This document shows positions 55,963 to 64,000 of a DNA stretch of 64,000 nt, one piece after another. The notes under the pieces are model-generated. The model saw only the letters and a program-made list of their open reading frames with translations, did no database searches and was not told the origin of the DNA. The first letter of the stretch is position 1; every line of letters starts with the position of its first letter. The position numbers and the translations under genes were made by a program. This DNA comes from Candidatus Melainabacteria bacterium (GTDB taxonomy: Bacteria > Cyanobacteriota > Vampirovibrionia > Obscuribacterales > Obscuribacteraceae), in contig QKMZ01000006.1 in assembly GCA_003242885.1 (NCBI GenBank), forward strand, positions 1,171,563 to 1,235,562, in the 5' to 3' direction.

Positions 55963-57723
55963 CTAAGCAATCAATTTCATAACGTAGCGAACGAGAACAA
56001 GTAAGAGGAAAGTAACGGTCAAAACTTCCAGCAGGCGAATCTTCGAACCTTCCTTCTTCAGACGGCTTGGAACGTCGATCAACGCCCAGAGAACGAAGAA
56101 AAACGCTGCTAGTCCTCCAACGAGGAAGTAGCCGGCATCCTTGACTAGGAAAGGATCGCCCTCATTTTTCATGCGGACTAGATAGATGCGGTGCGGCATC
56201 AATCTTTCGCCGGAAGCTTTGTCTTTCAAAGCTGCTTGCGACTTTTGAGTAAATTTGTCTTCGCCATTATCCAGATAAATAACTGTGTGTTCTTTCGGCG
56301 TGGCGCCTGGCAAAACCTGCGCATCGCGGTCGAAGCCATGAATATAGAAATCGCGAGATCTAAAGCCATCCACCGATTTCTCGGTGCCGAATGTGGTTAG
56401 ACACTTAATCGAGCACTTATCTGGTTTTGTTTCATCGACCCACATGGCGCCTGTTCCGAGGAAATCGAGCACTTTCTTCTGCGTGTCAGCACCGCCGAAA
56501 ATGTACGAGAGACCGACGTCGAGCGAAACCGATTGGAGAGTAATGGGCTCTGCTCGCCCGGTGATTGGGTTTACCCATTTCGAAACCAGTTGAGTTTTCC
56601 ACCGTTCGGCATTGGAAGGGTAAGTGCCCTTAAGCTTGAAGTAGTTTTGCGCAAAATCGACAATGCGCATCATGCCGTCTATGACGCGCCACTCTACGGC
56701 AGTTTTTGCGTATAGCTTCCCGCCGTCTTGCGCGACAAGTTGGTCGTCGACAAACTGATACCACTTCTCGCGAGGCACGAAATAGCCTTCAATTACCTTT
56801 TGAGCATCGAGCAAGCCATTTGTGATGAGCACATAAGGCACTTTTGCTTCAGCGCCATTGATATTCATCTTCACTTCTTTGTCGTTCAAAATTGAGACGC
56901 TTACTGTCTTATCGAGCGACGTGTATGTTGTTCCTACTCGCCCATAGACTTCCGCATCCGACTTCACTCCTTTTGTCGCGCTGTTCTTGACCAGCGTTTG
57001 CATCCACAAAGAGGCGCCGACCAGTAACAAGAAGGAGCAAATCGCCGGGATGATGATGTGACCCCAGCGTCCCAAAGTCTTGAGCATACGGACTTTGAAG
57101 GTGGCGCGAGTTTTTGGTCCACCCGCCCCGGACTCGTCGGGCATCGCATCCAATTCGAGTTCGAGTTCTTTGGTTGCCTTGAAGTTATCGCGCTTGCGGA
57201 AGCCATCGGCGCCGCCATAGCCGGCCTGCTGGGCAAAGTCGATGCGTTCGCCTGCAGTAGGTCTGGCACGTCTTTCCAGCCATCCGGCATAGCCATCGCG
57301 GAAGCGTTTTGTGAGTGGATCGCCCGTGCCCAAGCCATCTTCTGCATTTTGAACAGCGCGAGCGTACATTTGACCGGCTTCGTCCGAGCGACCGAGAAGC
57401 TCATAGGCAGTGGCTAGCCTGTAGGAAATGACGATCATGTCCGGGTCATGTCTGCCCAGCATCTTTTCGCCCAGGTGCAGCAACTTCTCGAAAACAGGTG
57501 CAGCCCTTTCGAAGTCATCAAGAGCGCAATAAACTTCGCTCAACTTTTGCAGGCAATTGGCCATGTCAGGGTCGAGCGAGCCCTGCGGAGTTTCCAGTAG
57601 TCCAATTGCTCTGGTTAAAAGCTGTTCAGCATCGGCAAAGCGTTGCTCGGCTACGGCTTTATCCGCATCCGCGATCAAGACCTGGACCTCATCCGGTCCC
57701 CAATCTAGATTGTCGATATCCAT
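55963..57723 (-). CDS. TPR membrane protein of unknown function
   Basis: A 586-residue protein. Residues 12-150 are TPR-like repeats (DADKAVAEQRFADAEQLLTRAIGLLE; LSEVYCALDDFERAAPVFEKLLHLGEKMLG). One TM at about 221-243 follows, then an extracytoplasmic domain of about 290 residues with no family I know (VEWRVIDGMMRIVDFAQNYFKLKGTYP near 350 resembles a pilin-like or general secretion segment, but I do not claim it). Two more TMs lie at about 535-557 and 565-585. The order TPR (cytosol)-TM-ectodomain-TM-TM suggests a sensor or scaffold at the inner membrane. Confidence 0.7.
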   Translation of the reverse strand: MDIDNLDWGPDEVQVLIADADKAVAEQRFADAEQLLTRAIGLLETPQGSLDPDMANCLQKLSEVYCALDDFERAAPVFEKLLHLGEKMLGRHDPDMIVISYRLATAYELLGRSDEAGQMYARAVQNAEDGLGTGDPLTKRFRDGYAGWLERRARPTAGERIDFAQQAGYGGADGFRKRDNFKATKELELELDAMPDESGAGGPKTRATFKVRMLKTLGRWGHIIIPAICSFLLLVGASLWMQTLVKNSATKGVKSDAEVYGRVGTTYTSLDKTVSVSILNDKEVKMNINGAEAKVPYVLITNGLLDAQKVIEGYFVPREKWYQFVDDQLVAQDGGKLYAKTAVEWRVIDGMMRIVDFAQNYFKLKGTYPSNAERWKTQLVSKWVNPITGRAEPITLQSVSLDVGLSYIFGGADTQKKVLDFLGTGAMWVDETKPDKCSIKCLTTFGTEKSVDGFRSRDFYIHGFDRDAQVLPGATPKEHTVIYLDNGEDKFTQKSQAALKDKASGERLMPHRIYLVRMKNEGDPFLVKDAGYFLVGGLAAFFFVLWALIDVPSRLKKEGSKIRLLEVLTVTFLLLVLVRYVMKLIA

Positions 57724-57871
57724 GCCACCAGGCTTTTCTTAGCGCTTTCGATAAAAGACCCCGATTTCAATTCTATACGAGTGATCATGTACTTTTACTG
57801 CTTGACCATCCCCAAGAGTTCTTCTAATCCTCATTTGATTATGCTTTTTTGGTGCGGCTATAATTTGTGCG

Positions 57872-59251
57872 ATGAAGACCGTGCGTTTGCTCGCCGCCCT
57901 CGCGGGTGGCAAATCGAGTCCGTATAGCCGTGCTGCCGAGTTTCGGTCATCCGATCTCGTCCTTATGATTCTTGCCTCGCTTACCGTTGCCTTTCTCCTA
58001 TTCGCACCGGCATCCGTGGCCGGTGGTTCGCCTGATTTGAATGCGCTCGAAACTCGCTTTTTTGAGCACACCTATCCTCAGGACACAACGGAAGATAGAT
58101 TGACTAGGCTCGAGAAGATGGTCTTTGGCGAAGCGCGCACCGGTGATGACCAGAGCCGCCTTCAGCAACTAGTTAATGCCGTGCCCGCTCAAAAGAATGA
58201 TGATTCTGGACAGCCGCAGTCGGCTGGGCAAGGTGGGCAAAACAATCAGAATAACCAGGCTCAGTCAAATGGCGGTTCAGGTGCCGGTGGACAAGCGGAT
58301 GATTCCGACACCGCAAGCGGCACTGATTACCCGCGGGTAACTGAGCTGGAGACTGTGCTTCTTGGAAAAACCTATAACGGTGAGCCGATTAAGCATAGGC
58401 TGGACCAGTTAGAACTCAAGGCATTCGGCAAAACACATTCGAATGAAGATCTCGCCGATCGAGTCGACAGGATTGCTCAATACGCGGACAAGAAATTTAA
58501 TGGCAGTCAAAACTCGGCTTTCTATCAAACCGAGCCAAGAAATGGAAATATCGAACAGAAAGTTGCCTGGTTGGAAACGCAGATTGAAGGTCAGGCTTTT
58601 CCTCAAAAGCCTATGATTGAAAGATTACGTCCGCTCGAGAAGGCGATGTTTCCTACGGATCCGACGGACATCCACGCTTCAATTCCTGAGCAAGTAAATA
58701 TGCTGATGAGCGCAGTTGAGCTCTTGCACAAACAGCAAGCCGGACAAGCTACAGGCGATCAAGAATTGAATATTGCGCCGCTTGTACAAAACCCGCAACA
58801 ACAGCAGTATCAGCAACAGCAGGCTCCACAGACTGCTTACGCAAGACACAACAATTACAATTCCGATCTTCAGCGTGAGTTCGAAGACGATAACGCACCA
58901 AGTCCGGCGCAAAACTATTCGGCTAGTTATCGTCCGCAGCAACAGCAACCGCAAGCCTACGGACAGAGCCAACCTTCGTACACTCAATCTCAAGGCTACA
59001 GCAGTCAATACGCACAGCAACCTGCTTACAATCAGCAGACTCAAGCATCGAACAGCGCGCAGAAGAATCACGGTCATCCATTTTTCCGTGGTCTCGCGAA
59101 AGCACTCGGTGAGGTCGGCTCTATGGTTGGCACCAGCATGATGTCCGGCGGAATGTACGGCGGCGGATATGGTATGCCGATGGGCGGTTACGGTATGGGT
59201 GGTTACGGCATGGGTGGAGTGCCGGGCGGCGCTGTTTTTGGATTTCCATAA
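57872..59251 (+). CDS. Membrane-anchored repeat protein with 'RLxxLExxxFG' units and Gln/Gly-rich tail
   Basis: A 459-residue protein. A hydrophobic segment (about 28-50, ending ASVAGG) acts as signal or anchor. Three units of about 40 residues follow at about 57-100, 157-200 and 228-275, each with an LE...(F/Y)...RLxxLExxxFG/FP pattern; the first two are separated by a Gln/Asn/Gly-rich linker. From about 295 the protein is Gln/Tyr/Ser-rich, and it ends in Met/Gly/Tyr repeats (GGYGMGGYGMGG). The unit is one I associate with proteins of Melainabacteria-type genomes, of unknown role. It has its own start divergent from the TPR gene. Surface or wall localisation is inferred. Confidence 0.72.
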   Translation: MKTVRLLAALAGGKSSPYSRAAEFRSSDLVLMILASLTVAFLLFAPASVAGGSPDLNALETRFFEHTYPQDTTEDRLTRLEKMVFGEARTGDDQSRLQQLVNAVPAQKNDDSGQPQSAGQGGQNNQNNQAQSNGGSGAGGQADDSDTASGTDYPRVTELETVLLGKTYNGEPIKHRLDQLELKAFGKTHSNEDLADRVDRIAQYADKKFNGSQNSAFYQTEPRNGNIEQKVAWLETQIEGQAFPQKPMIERLRPLEKAMFPTDPTDIHASIPEQVNMLMSAVELLHKQQAGQATGDQELNIAPLVQNPQQQQYQQQQAPQTAYARHNNYNSDLQREFEDDNAPSPAQNYSASYRPQQQQPQAYGQSQPSYTQSQGYSSQYAQQPAYNQQTQASNSAQKNHGHPFFRGLAKALGEVGSMVGTSMMSGGMYGGGYGMPMGGYGMGGYGMGGVPGGAVFGFP

Positions 59252-59277
59252 CTCATAAAGAGAGTTTCCGGCAACGA

Positions 59278-60627
59278 ATGAATGCCGATAACATAACGAG
59301 CGATACCAGAAGCGAGCTTCCGCAGAATTCTTCTGCCGATGCCGCTGGTGAAAAGACGTTGAAGAAGGTGGCCAATCGCCTCATTCCGTACATGTTTTCG
59401 CTCTACATTCTTTCCTACCTTGATCGAATCAATGTGTCGTTTGCCGGATTGCAGATGTACACAGATTTGAAAATGACCGATGAAGCTTTTGGATTCGGTT
59501 TGGCGATCTTCTTCATTGGCTATTTCCTTTTCGGGGCGCCGGGCAATCTGGCTATGGAGAAACTCGGCGCTCGCAAGTGGATTTCCGCAATTATGGTCGT
59601 CTGGGGTGCGATAACAATGGCGCTTGCTCTGGCGAATTCTATTCACTCTTTCTATGTGCTTCGCTTCTTTCTTGGCGCAGCCGAAGCAGGCTTTTTCCCT
59701 GGAATGATTCTATATCTCACTTATTGGTTTCCTGAAAGACAGCGCGGCGTTGCGGTCGCAAAATTCATGGCGGCTATTCCTGCGGCGGGTGTTCTTGGCG
59801 GACTCATTTCGTCAAAGATTCTCGAGATGGGTGGAATCATGGGATTGCCTGGCTGGAAGTGGTTGTTTTTAATCACGGGTTTTCCATCTGTATTGATGGG
59901 CATCGTCACGCTATTTTTCTTGACTGATAAGCCGGAGAGTGCGAAGTGGTTGACTGACGAGGAAAAAGCTTGGCTAAAAGGCGAGGTTGAAAAAGATCGC
60001 TTAAAGGCTGCCGCCGCTAAAGACTCGGTAAAACTTTTCAGTAGAGAAACAACGGGCTCGCTGGTTTTACTTTCACTTCTCTATTTTTCTTTGACTCTCG
60101 GCATGTACGGATTTCAGCTCTGGCTGCCCAAGATCATCAAAGGTTTTGGCGGACTAAGTGATGGTCAAACGGCTTTAGTTACTGTTTTGCCTGCAATTTT
60201 CCAGGCCCTTGGTATGATCTTCATCGCCAAAAGTGCTGAGCGCACTGGTGAGCGAAAGCTGCATGTGGCCACTTCCGCATTTATTGCAGCGGCAGGTTTT
60301 GTCCTTACAAGTTTGATCGACAATCCCTGGTTGTCCCTTGTCACACTCAGTATCACTGCCTTCGGTATCTGGGGCACCGTAGGTCCTTTCTGGTCTCTTG
60401 GAACTTCTATTCTGCCTGCTCGAATCAAGGCTGCCGGTATTGGTTTTGTCAATTCCACGGGAAATCTCGGCGGCTTTGTCGGACCATATATCGTTGGCGC
60501 CATCAAGCAGTCTACCGGCAGTTTTCACTATGGACTTTATACAATGGCTGCTTCACTCATTTTTGCTGGACTACTGTCATTCTTCAGTGAGAGACTTTTG
60601 AAAAAAGGCACTCGAATCGAAACTTAG
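59278..60627 (+). CDS. MFS transporter, anion:cation symporter (ACS)-like
   Basis: A 449-residue inner-membrane transporter with twelve hydrophobic segments. 'LIPYMFSLYILSYLDRINVSFAGLQM' (about 35-60) is the TM1 signature of the ACS group, and 'GFFPGMILYLTYWFPERQRGVAVAKFMAAIP' near 140-170 is the TM4-TM5 region. ACS members carry organic anions such as tartrate, hexuronates or phthalate. The substrate is not known here. It begins 26 bases after the LE-FG repeat protein on the same strand, and the S9 peptidase follows about 100 bases on. Confidence 0.88.
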   Translation: MNADNITSDTRSELPQNSSADAAGEKTLKKVANRLIPYMFSLYILSYLDRINVSFAGLQMYTDLKMTDEAFGFGLAIFFIGYFLFGAPGNLAMEKLGARKWISAIMVVWGAITMALALANSIHSFYVLRFFLGAAEAGFFPGMILYLTYWFPERQRGVAVAKFMAAIPAAGVLGGLISSKILEMGGIMGLPGWKWLFLITGFPSVLMGIVTLFFLTDKPESAKWLTDEEKAWLKGEVEKDRLKAAAAKDSVKLFSRETTGSLVLLSLLYFSLTLGMYGFQLWLPKIIKGFGGLSDGQTALVTVLPAIFQALGMIFIAKSAERTGERKLHVATSAFIAAAGFVLTSLIDNPWLSLVTLSITAFGIWGTVGPFWSLGTSILPARIKAAGIGFVNSTGNLGGFVGPYIVGAIKQSTGSFHYGLYTMAASLIFAGLLSFFSERLLKKGTRIET

Positions 60628-60725
60628 TTTCATCTGGCAGAGCCAGGCGCGTGCGCCGCCAAAAACAAAGAGCTGCATACGGCTGCTTTTTGAGAACGAT
60701 CGACAAAACCAAAAGAGGAAGAAAA

Positions 60726-62729
60726 ATGCTCTTCAATGCGAAAAAATCACTTGTACTGTCAATTGCGCTTTCTCTTTTGATTGGAGGCTTTTCGTCTGTT
60801 GCGGCCAGGGATGAATTCCTACTGAATCCGGACAACCTGATCATCGAGGGAGTTCCTCCTGTGCCACTGAATGTAGTGTCCGGGTGCGAGCGCTATACCA
60901 ATTTCAGAAATGCATTCGTTGCTAGTTGGCATCCAAAGAAAAGAGAGATGCTCATTAACACTAGATTTGGCGACACGCAGCAAGTGCACGTCGTAAAGAC
61001 GCCCCTGGGGGCGCGCACGCAGCTCACTTTTTTCCCGGATAGAGTTTCCGGCGGCGCCTATCAGCCGGTCGATGGAGACTATTTTGTTTTCACCAAAGAT
61101 AAAGGTGGAGACGAATTTTTCCAATTCTATAAATACGATCTGGCTACTCGTGACGTCGCTTTGATCACTGATGGAAAGTCGAGAAACACCAGCGGTCGTT
61201 TTTCAAAAGATGGCAGAGTGATTGTATACAACTCTAGTCGCAGAGACGGAAAAAACAACGATATCTATATTGTTGATCCCAGAGATCCAAAAACAGATCG
61301 TCTGCTGGCGCAGGTGAAGGGCGAAGGTTATTCAGTCAGCGATGTTTCGTATGACGGGAAAACTGTTGCAGTGAACGAAGAAGTTTCAATCAATGAAAGT
61401 TATCTCTGGTTGGCAGATGTAGCCACGGGGAAGATGACAGCGTTGACGCAGAGAAAACCTGGCGAGCAAACAAGCTATCAGTCAATTCGTTTTGCTCCGG
61501 ATGGCAAGGGACTGTATGTCACCACAGATAGTGGCTCGGAATTCATGACATTGAGTTATCTCGATCTCACTACCAAAAAGTTGAAACCTTTGACGAGTGC
61601 GATTAAGTGGGATGTTCAAGAGTTTGATCTATCGTACGATGGCAAAATGATCGCCTTTGTAGTCAATGAAGACGGCTTTGGCAAGCTCTATTTGCTGGAC
61701 ACTGCCAGTGGAAGATATTGGGCGCCAAAAGATATACCGCTTGGTGAAGTGCATGGTCTGGACTGGCACAAAAATGGTCGCGATCTGGCATTCCAAGTTC
61801 AGAGCGCGCGTATGCCAAACGACATCTTTTCTTTGGATGTGAAATCAAATAAGGTCGAACGTTGGACTGAATGCGAAACCGGTCTAGTAGCAGCGGAGAA
61901 ATTTTCAGAGCCCGAACTGATTAAATGGAAAAGCTTTGACGGCAAGGACATTTCTGGTTTTTACTACAAGCCTGATGCCAAATTCACCGGACCGCGTCCG
62001 GTCATTGTCGTTATACATGGTGGACCCGAAGGCCAGTCACGCCCAGGATATCTAGGTCGTCTGAATTATTACTTGAACGAGTTAGGTGTAGCTCTAATTT
62101 TCCCGAACGTTCGCGGTTCTGCCGGCTATGGCAAAACGTTCTTGAAGCTGGACAACGGCTTTAATCGTGTCGACTCATACAAAGATATTGATGCACTATT
62201 CAACTGGATTTCCAATCGCAAAGACCTTGATTCTAAGCGCCTTATGGTCACCGGCGGAAGTTACGGTGGTCATATGACATTGGCGATATCAACGTTTTAT
62301 CCGGAGCGTATAACGTGCGCGGTTGATGTTGTCGGTATGTCTAACCTGGTAACTTTTTTAGAGCATACTCAAGAATATCGCCGCGACCTGAGACGAGTGG
62401 AATACGGAGATGAGCGCGATGCAAAAATGCGTGAATTTCTCGAAAGTATTGCCCCGCTCAACAAGGTGGACAAAATCAGCAAGCCCCTATTCGTGGTCCA
62501 AGGCGAAAACGATCCGCGAGTGCCGGCCAGCGAGGCAAGGCAAATCGTAGATGCCACTAAAAAGAGTGGTGTGCCCATATGGTATTTATCCGCCAAAGAT
62601 GAAGGACATGGATTTGCAAAGAAAAAGAACAGCGACTATCAGTTTTACTCGACGGTAATGTTTGTACAAAAGTACCTTTTGAACGCCGGCAGCTCATCGA
62701 AAGAGGAAAGTGAAACTATTGCTCGATAG
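60726..62729 (+). CDS. Exported S9-family (prolyl oligopeptidase-type) peptidase
   Basis: A 667-residue protein. A signal peptide (1-27, ending VAARD) leads into a seven-bladed beta-propeller-like domain (about 60-390) with recurring 'SxDGKxxxF/V' blades, then the alpha/beta hydrolase domain. Triad: S512 (GGSYGGH), D596 (GENDPRVP) and H628 (DEGHGF). This is the dipeptidyl-peptidase IV/acylaminoacyl-peptidase plan: the propeller gates access so that only short peptides reach the active site. The frame opens at 60651, but the ATG at 60726 has AGAGGA seven to nine bases before it and gives a signal peptide. It probably trims peptides in the periplasm for uptake. Confidence 0.92.
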   Translation: MLFNAKKSLVLSIALSLLIGGFSSVAARDEFLLNPDNLIIEGVPPVPLNVVSGCERYTNFRNAFVASWHPKKREMLINTRFGDTQQVHVVKTPLGARTQLTFFPDRVSGGAYQPVDGDYFVFTKDKGGDEFFQFYKYDLATRDVALITDGKSRNTSGRFSKDGRVIVYNSSRRDGKNNDIYIVDPRDPKTDRLLAQVKGEGYSVSDVSYDGKTVAVNEEVSINESYLWLADVATGKMTALTQRKPGEQTSYQSIRFAPDGKGLYVTTDSGSEFMTLSYLDLTTKKLKPLTSAIKWDVQEFDLSYDGKMIAFVVNEDGFGKLYLLDTASGRYWAPKDIPLGEVHGLDWHKNGRDLAFQVQSARMPNDIFSLDVKSNKVERWTECETGLVAAEKFSEPELIKWKSFDGKDISGFYYKPDAKFTGPRPVIVVIHGGPEGQSRPGYLGRLNYYLNELGVALIFPNVRGSAGYGKTFLKLDNGFNRVDSYKDIDALFNWISNRKDLDSKRLMVTGGSYGGHMTLAISTFYPERITCAVDVVGMSNLVTFLEHTQEYRRDLRRVEYGDERDAKMREFLESIAPLNKVDKISKPLFVVQGENDPRVPASEARQIVDATKKSGVPIWYLSAKDEGHGFAKKKNSDYQFYSTVMFVQKYLLNAGSSSKEESETIAR

Positions 62730-62808
62730 AGCAATATCCGTCGTTGCGGAGTAGGATAGAAGAAGTGGAATTACCTGACCGCAAGGTCTTATCGTAAAGT
62801 ATCGCCTA

Positions 62809-63453
62809 ATGTCTTCACCCTCATCAGTTTCCGTTTGCGAATTGCCGCTTTTCCCTTTGCCGGACGTGGTGTTGTTCCCTGGACGGCCTTTGCCTCTTCA
62901 TATATTTGAAGATCGCTACAGGTTGATGATTAACACTGTGCTCGAGGGCGATAAAAAGTTCGGGGTCTTGCTTTGGAATCCGACAATCTCTAAATCGGTG
63001 AACATAGGCTGTGCGGCGGAAATTGGTGAAGTTGTAAAACTCAAAGACGGTCGTATGAACATCATGACCCTTGGGCTACAGCGATTTCGCATAGTAGAAA
63101 TCGTAAGACAGCTTCCGTATCTGGTCGGTAAAGTTGAATGGCTCGATGACTCTAGTCCTGACGCTGACACTCTTGCGATAGGTGATCGAGTCGATAAGAC
63201 CTTAAGAGACGTTGTAAGACTTGCTAACAAGCTCACTCACAAAGAAAATATCATTCCTGATGATCTACCGACAGATCCTGTATTGCTTTCGTTTTGGGTC
63301 GCTTCGTTGTTTTTCAATTCTTCGGATGATCGCCAGGACCTATTGGAACTTTGCGATACTTCGGCACGGCTCAAAAGAGAATTACAATTGCTCGACACAT
63401 TGAGGGGCGAGCTGGCTGCAAGAGCTGCTATAGAAGACGCTTTCAGATCTTAG
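62809..63453 (+). CDS. Stand-alone Lon N-terminal substrate-binding domain protein
   Basis: A 214-residue cytosolic protein. The PUA-like Lon N-domain is evident: 'LPLFPLPDVVLFPGRPLPLHIFEDRYRLMI' at about 12-41, 'GCAAEIGEVVKLKDGRMNIMTLGLQRFRIVEI' at about 66-97. The helical second part (about 135-210) matches the rest of the family. It lacks ATPase and protease domains. Such proteins are widespread in cyanobacteria and proteobacteria, and their function is unclear. The last four bases overlap the end of the convergent proline-rich gene. Confidence 0.9.
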   Translation: MSSPSSVSVCELPLFPLPDVVLFPGRPLPLHIFEDRYRLMINTVLEGDKKFGVLLWNPTISKSVNIGCAAEIGEVVKLKDGRMNIMTLGLQRFRIVEIVRQLPYLVGKVEWLDDSSPDADTLAIGDRVDKTLRDVVRLANKLTHKENIIPDDLPTDPVLLSFWVASLFFNSSDDRQDLLELCDTSARLKRELQLLDTLRGELAARAAIEDAFRS

Positions 63454-64000
63454 CGCTGGTCTTTTCGTTTTGGGTTGAGTGAATCAAATCCGAAGTCAAT
63501 CGGCGTCAGTGATTGTGTGCATTGCATGCAGCCAGGACCGCTATAGAAGCGTCCGCACACTTCGCAAACTTGCTCTGCTTGCTTTGCCTTTCTCTCTTCG
63601 ATTGCGCGTGCTTGTGACGGTGTTGGAGGCTTAGGCGCCGGTGGTGGTGCAGCATCTGGCGGAGGTGGGACTGCGATGGCAGGCGTCTGTGGTGGCAAGG
63701 GAACATGCCTCTGAACCGGAGGTGCTGTGTACACAGGCTGCTGGACAGGTGGTGCTTGATAGACCGGCTGAGCGGGTTGTTGATAATGCTGAGGTGGTGC
63801 TGAATAAACAGGCTGTGCTGGCGCAGGAGGAGGAGGAGGAGGAGGTGGTGGTGGCGCTGGCGCTGGCGCTTGTTGATGTTGAACTGCTGGTGGTGCCTGT
63901 TGCATCGGCGCTGAAACTGCTTGAGCAAGTGCCTGCTGTGAAACCGATTGCGGAATCGACTGTTGAACTGATTGTGGAACAGTCTGTGGCTGATGTTGTG
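63450..64000 (-). CDS. Proline/glutamine-rich protein with C-terminal zinc-ribbon-like motif (cut by window end)
   Basis: The 3' end of a gene that runs off the right edge of the window. The frame has no stop up to base 64000, and the ATG at 63905 is internal or alternative, since the same Gln/Pro/Val-rich composition continues upstream of it. The visible part is Pro/Gln/Ala-rich, with a run of ten or so prolines, then a helical charged stretch (QARAIEERKAKQAEQ) and a C-terminal C-x2-C...C-x2-C knuckle (CEVCGRFYSGPGCMQC) that could bind zinc. No function is recognised. Confidence 0.7.
   Translation of the reverse strand, partial: QHQPQTVPQSVQQSIPQSVSQQALAQAVSAPMQQAPPAVQHQQAPAPAPPPPPPPPPPAPAQPVYSAPPQHYQQPAQPVYQAPPVQQPVYTAPPVQRHVPLPPQTPAIAVPPPPDAAPPPAPKPPTPSQARAIEERKAKQAEQVCEVCGRFYSGPGCMQCTQSLTPIDFGFDSLNPKRKDQR
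63825..63856. repeat. Trinucleotide repeat coding for polyproline
   Basis: About six AGG/GGA units are followed by GTG/GTG units and then GGCGCT copies. In the coding (minus) strand these make a run of prolines followed by Ala-Pro repeats. The unit is three bases, so a change in copy number would alter length and not frame. Confidence 0.7.

Noticed and set aside
63506..63928. An alternative 140-codon minus-strand frame overlapping the proline-rich gene
   Set aside because: It is a frame-shifted reading of the same repeats, giving His/Leu/Arg-rich sequence without the C-terminal cysteine motif.

Overview
The window is a chromosomal stretch of about 47% GC (estimated by eye) from a Gram-negative-type, double-membraned bacterium. 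A TolC/RND efflux set, an OmpA-like protein, a lipoprotein and many Sec signal peptides support the envelope type. Several traits together fit the non-photosynthetic cyanobacterial relatives (Melainabacteria/Vampirovibrionia, especially Obscuribacterales): two Ser/Thr kinases with leucine-rich-repeat-like ectodomains, a DUF4388/DUF4384 protein, a 'RLxxLExxxFG' repeat protein, a large YD/RHS protein and ppk1. That placement is an inference from gene content; no rRNA or marker set is present to prove it. I saw no tRNA, rRNA, CRISPR array, intact insertion sequence or prophage.

Layout. 1-0.9 kb: no convincing gene. 0.9-12.2 kb (minus strand): a secreted two-LamG lectin-like protein, a 2,707-residue YD/RHS polymorphic toxin with a C39-peptidase-like N-terminus and a toxin-44-like tip, and a small membrane-anchored candidate immunity protein. 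12.8-14.8 kb: an opine-dehydrogenase-like enzyme translationally coupled to an EamA exporter. 15.1-16.3 kb: a membrane acyltransferase. 16.6-20.9 kb (plus): a TPR-matrixin metalloprotease, a four-TM protein and a natural fusion of nicotinate phosphoribosyltransferase with nicotinamidase. 21.0-29.3 kb: three related sensor histidine kinases, one OmpR-type regulator, a lipoprotein, a TPR protein and an exported protein. 29.3-37.4 kb (minus): a four-gene operon, sulfatase - TolC - RND pump - membrane fusion protein, behind a leader with a strong hairpin. 37.7-40.6 kb: an sce7726-type nuclease-like protein converging on a DUF4388/DUF4384 protein built into a dead trypsin fold. 40.8-44.5 kb: a P-loop kinase, polyphosphate kinase 1 and a SprT-like protease. 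44.8-50.4 kb: twin receptor-like Ser/Thr kinases on either side of an alpha/beta hydrolase. 50.9-64 kb: a 55-residue membrane protein, Gly/Asn-rich secreted protein, OmpA protein, CrtI-like oxidoreductase, a degenerate DnaQ-like protein, TPR membrane protein, the LE-FG repeat protein, MFS transporter, S9 peptidase, Lon-N domain protein, and a proline-rich zinc-ribbon protein cut by the window end.

How it fits together. Much of the window concerns the cell surface and signalling: secreted lectin-like and low-complexity proteins, a contact-dependent-type toxin, envelope proteases, efflux, and two signalling hubs (three histidine kinases with one regulator; two Ser/Thr kinases). The metabolic genes are few: NAD salvage, polyphosphate storage, a possible opine product and its exporter. 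The least expected items are the repeat-invaded RHS shell, the dead-protease/DUF4388 chimera, the opine dehydrogenase-EamA pair, the sulfatase-led efflux operon with its leader hairpin, and the dead DnaQ-like protein.
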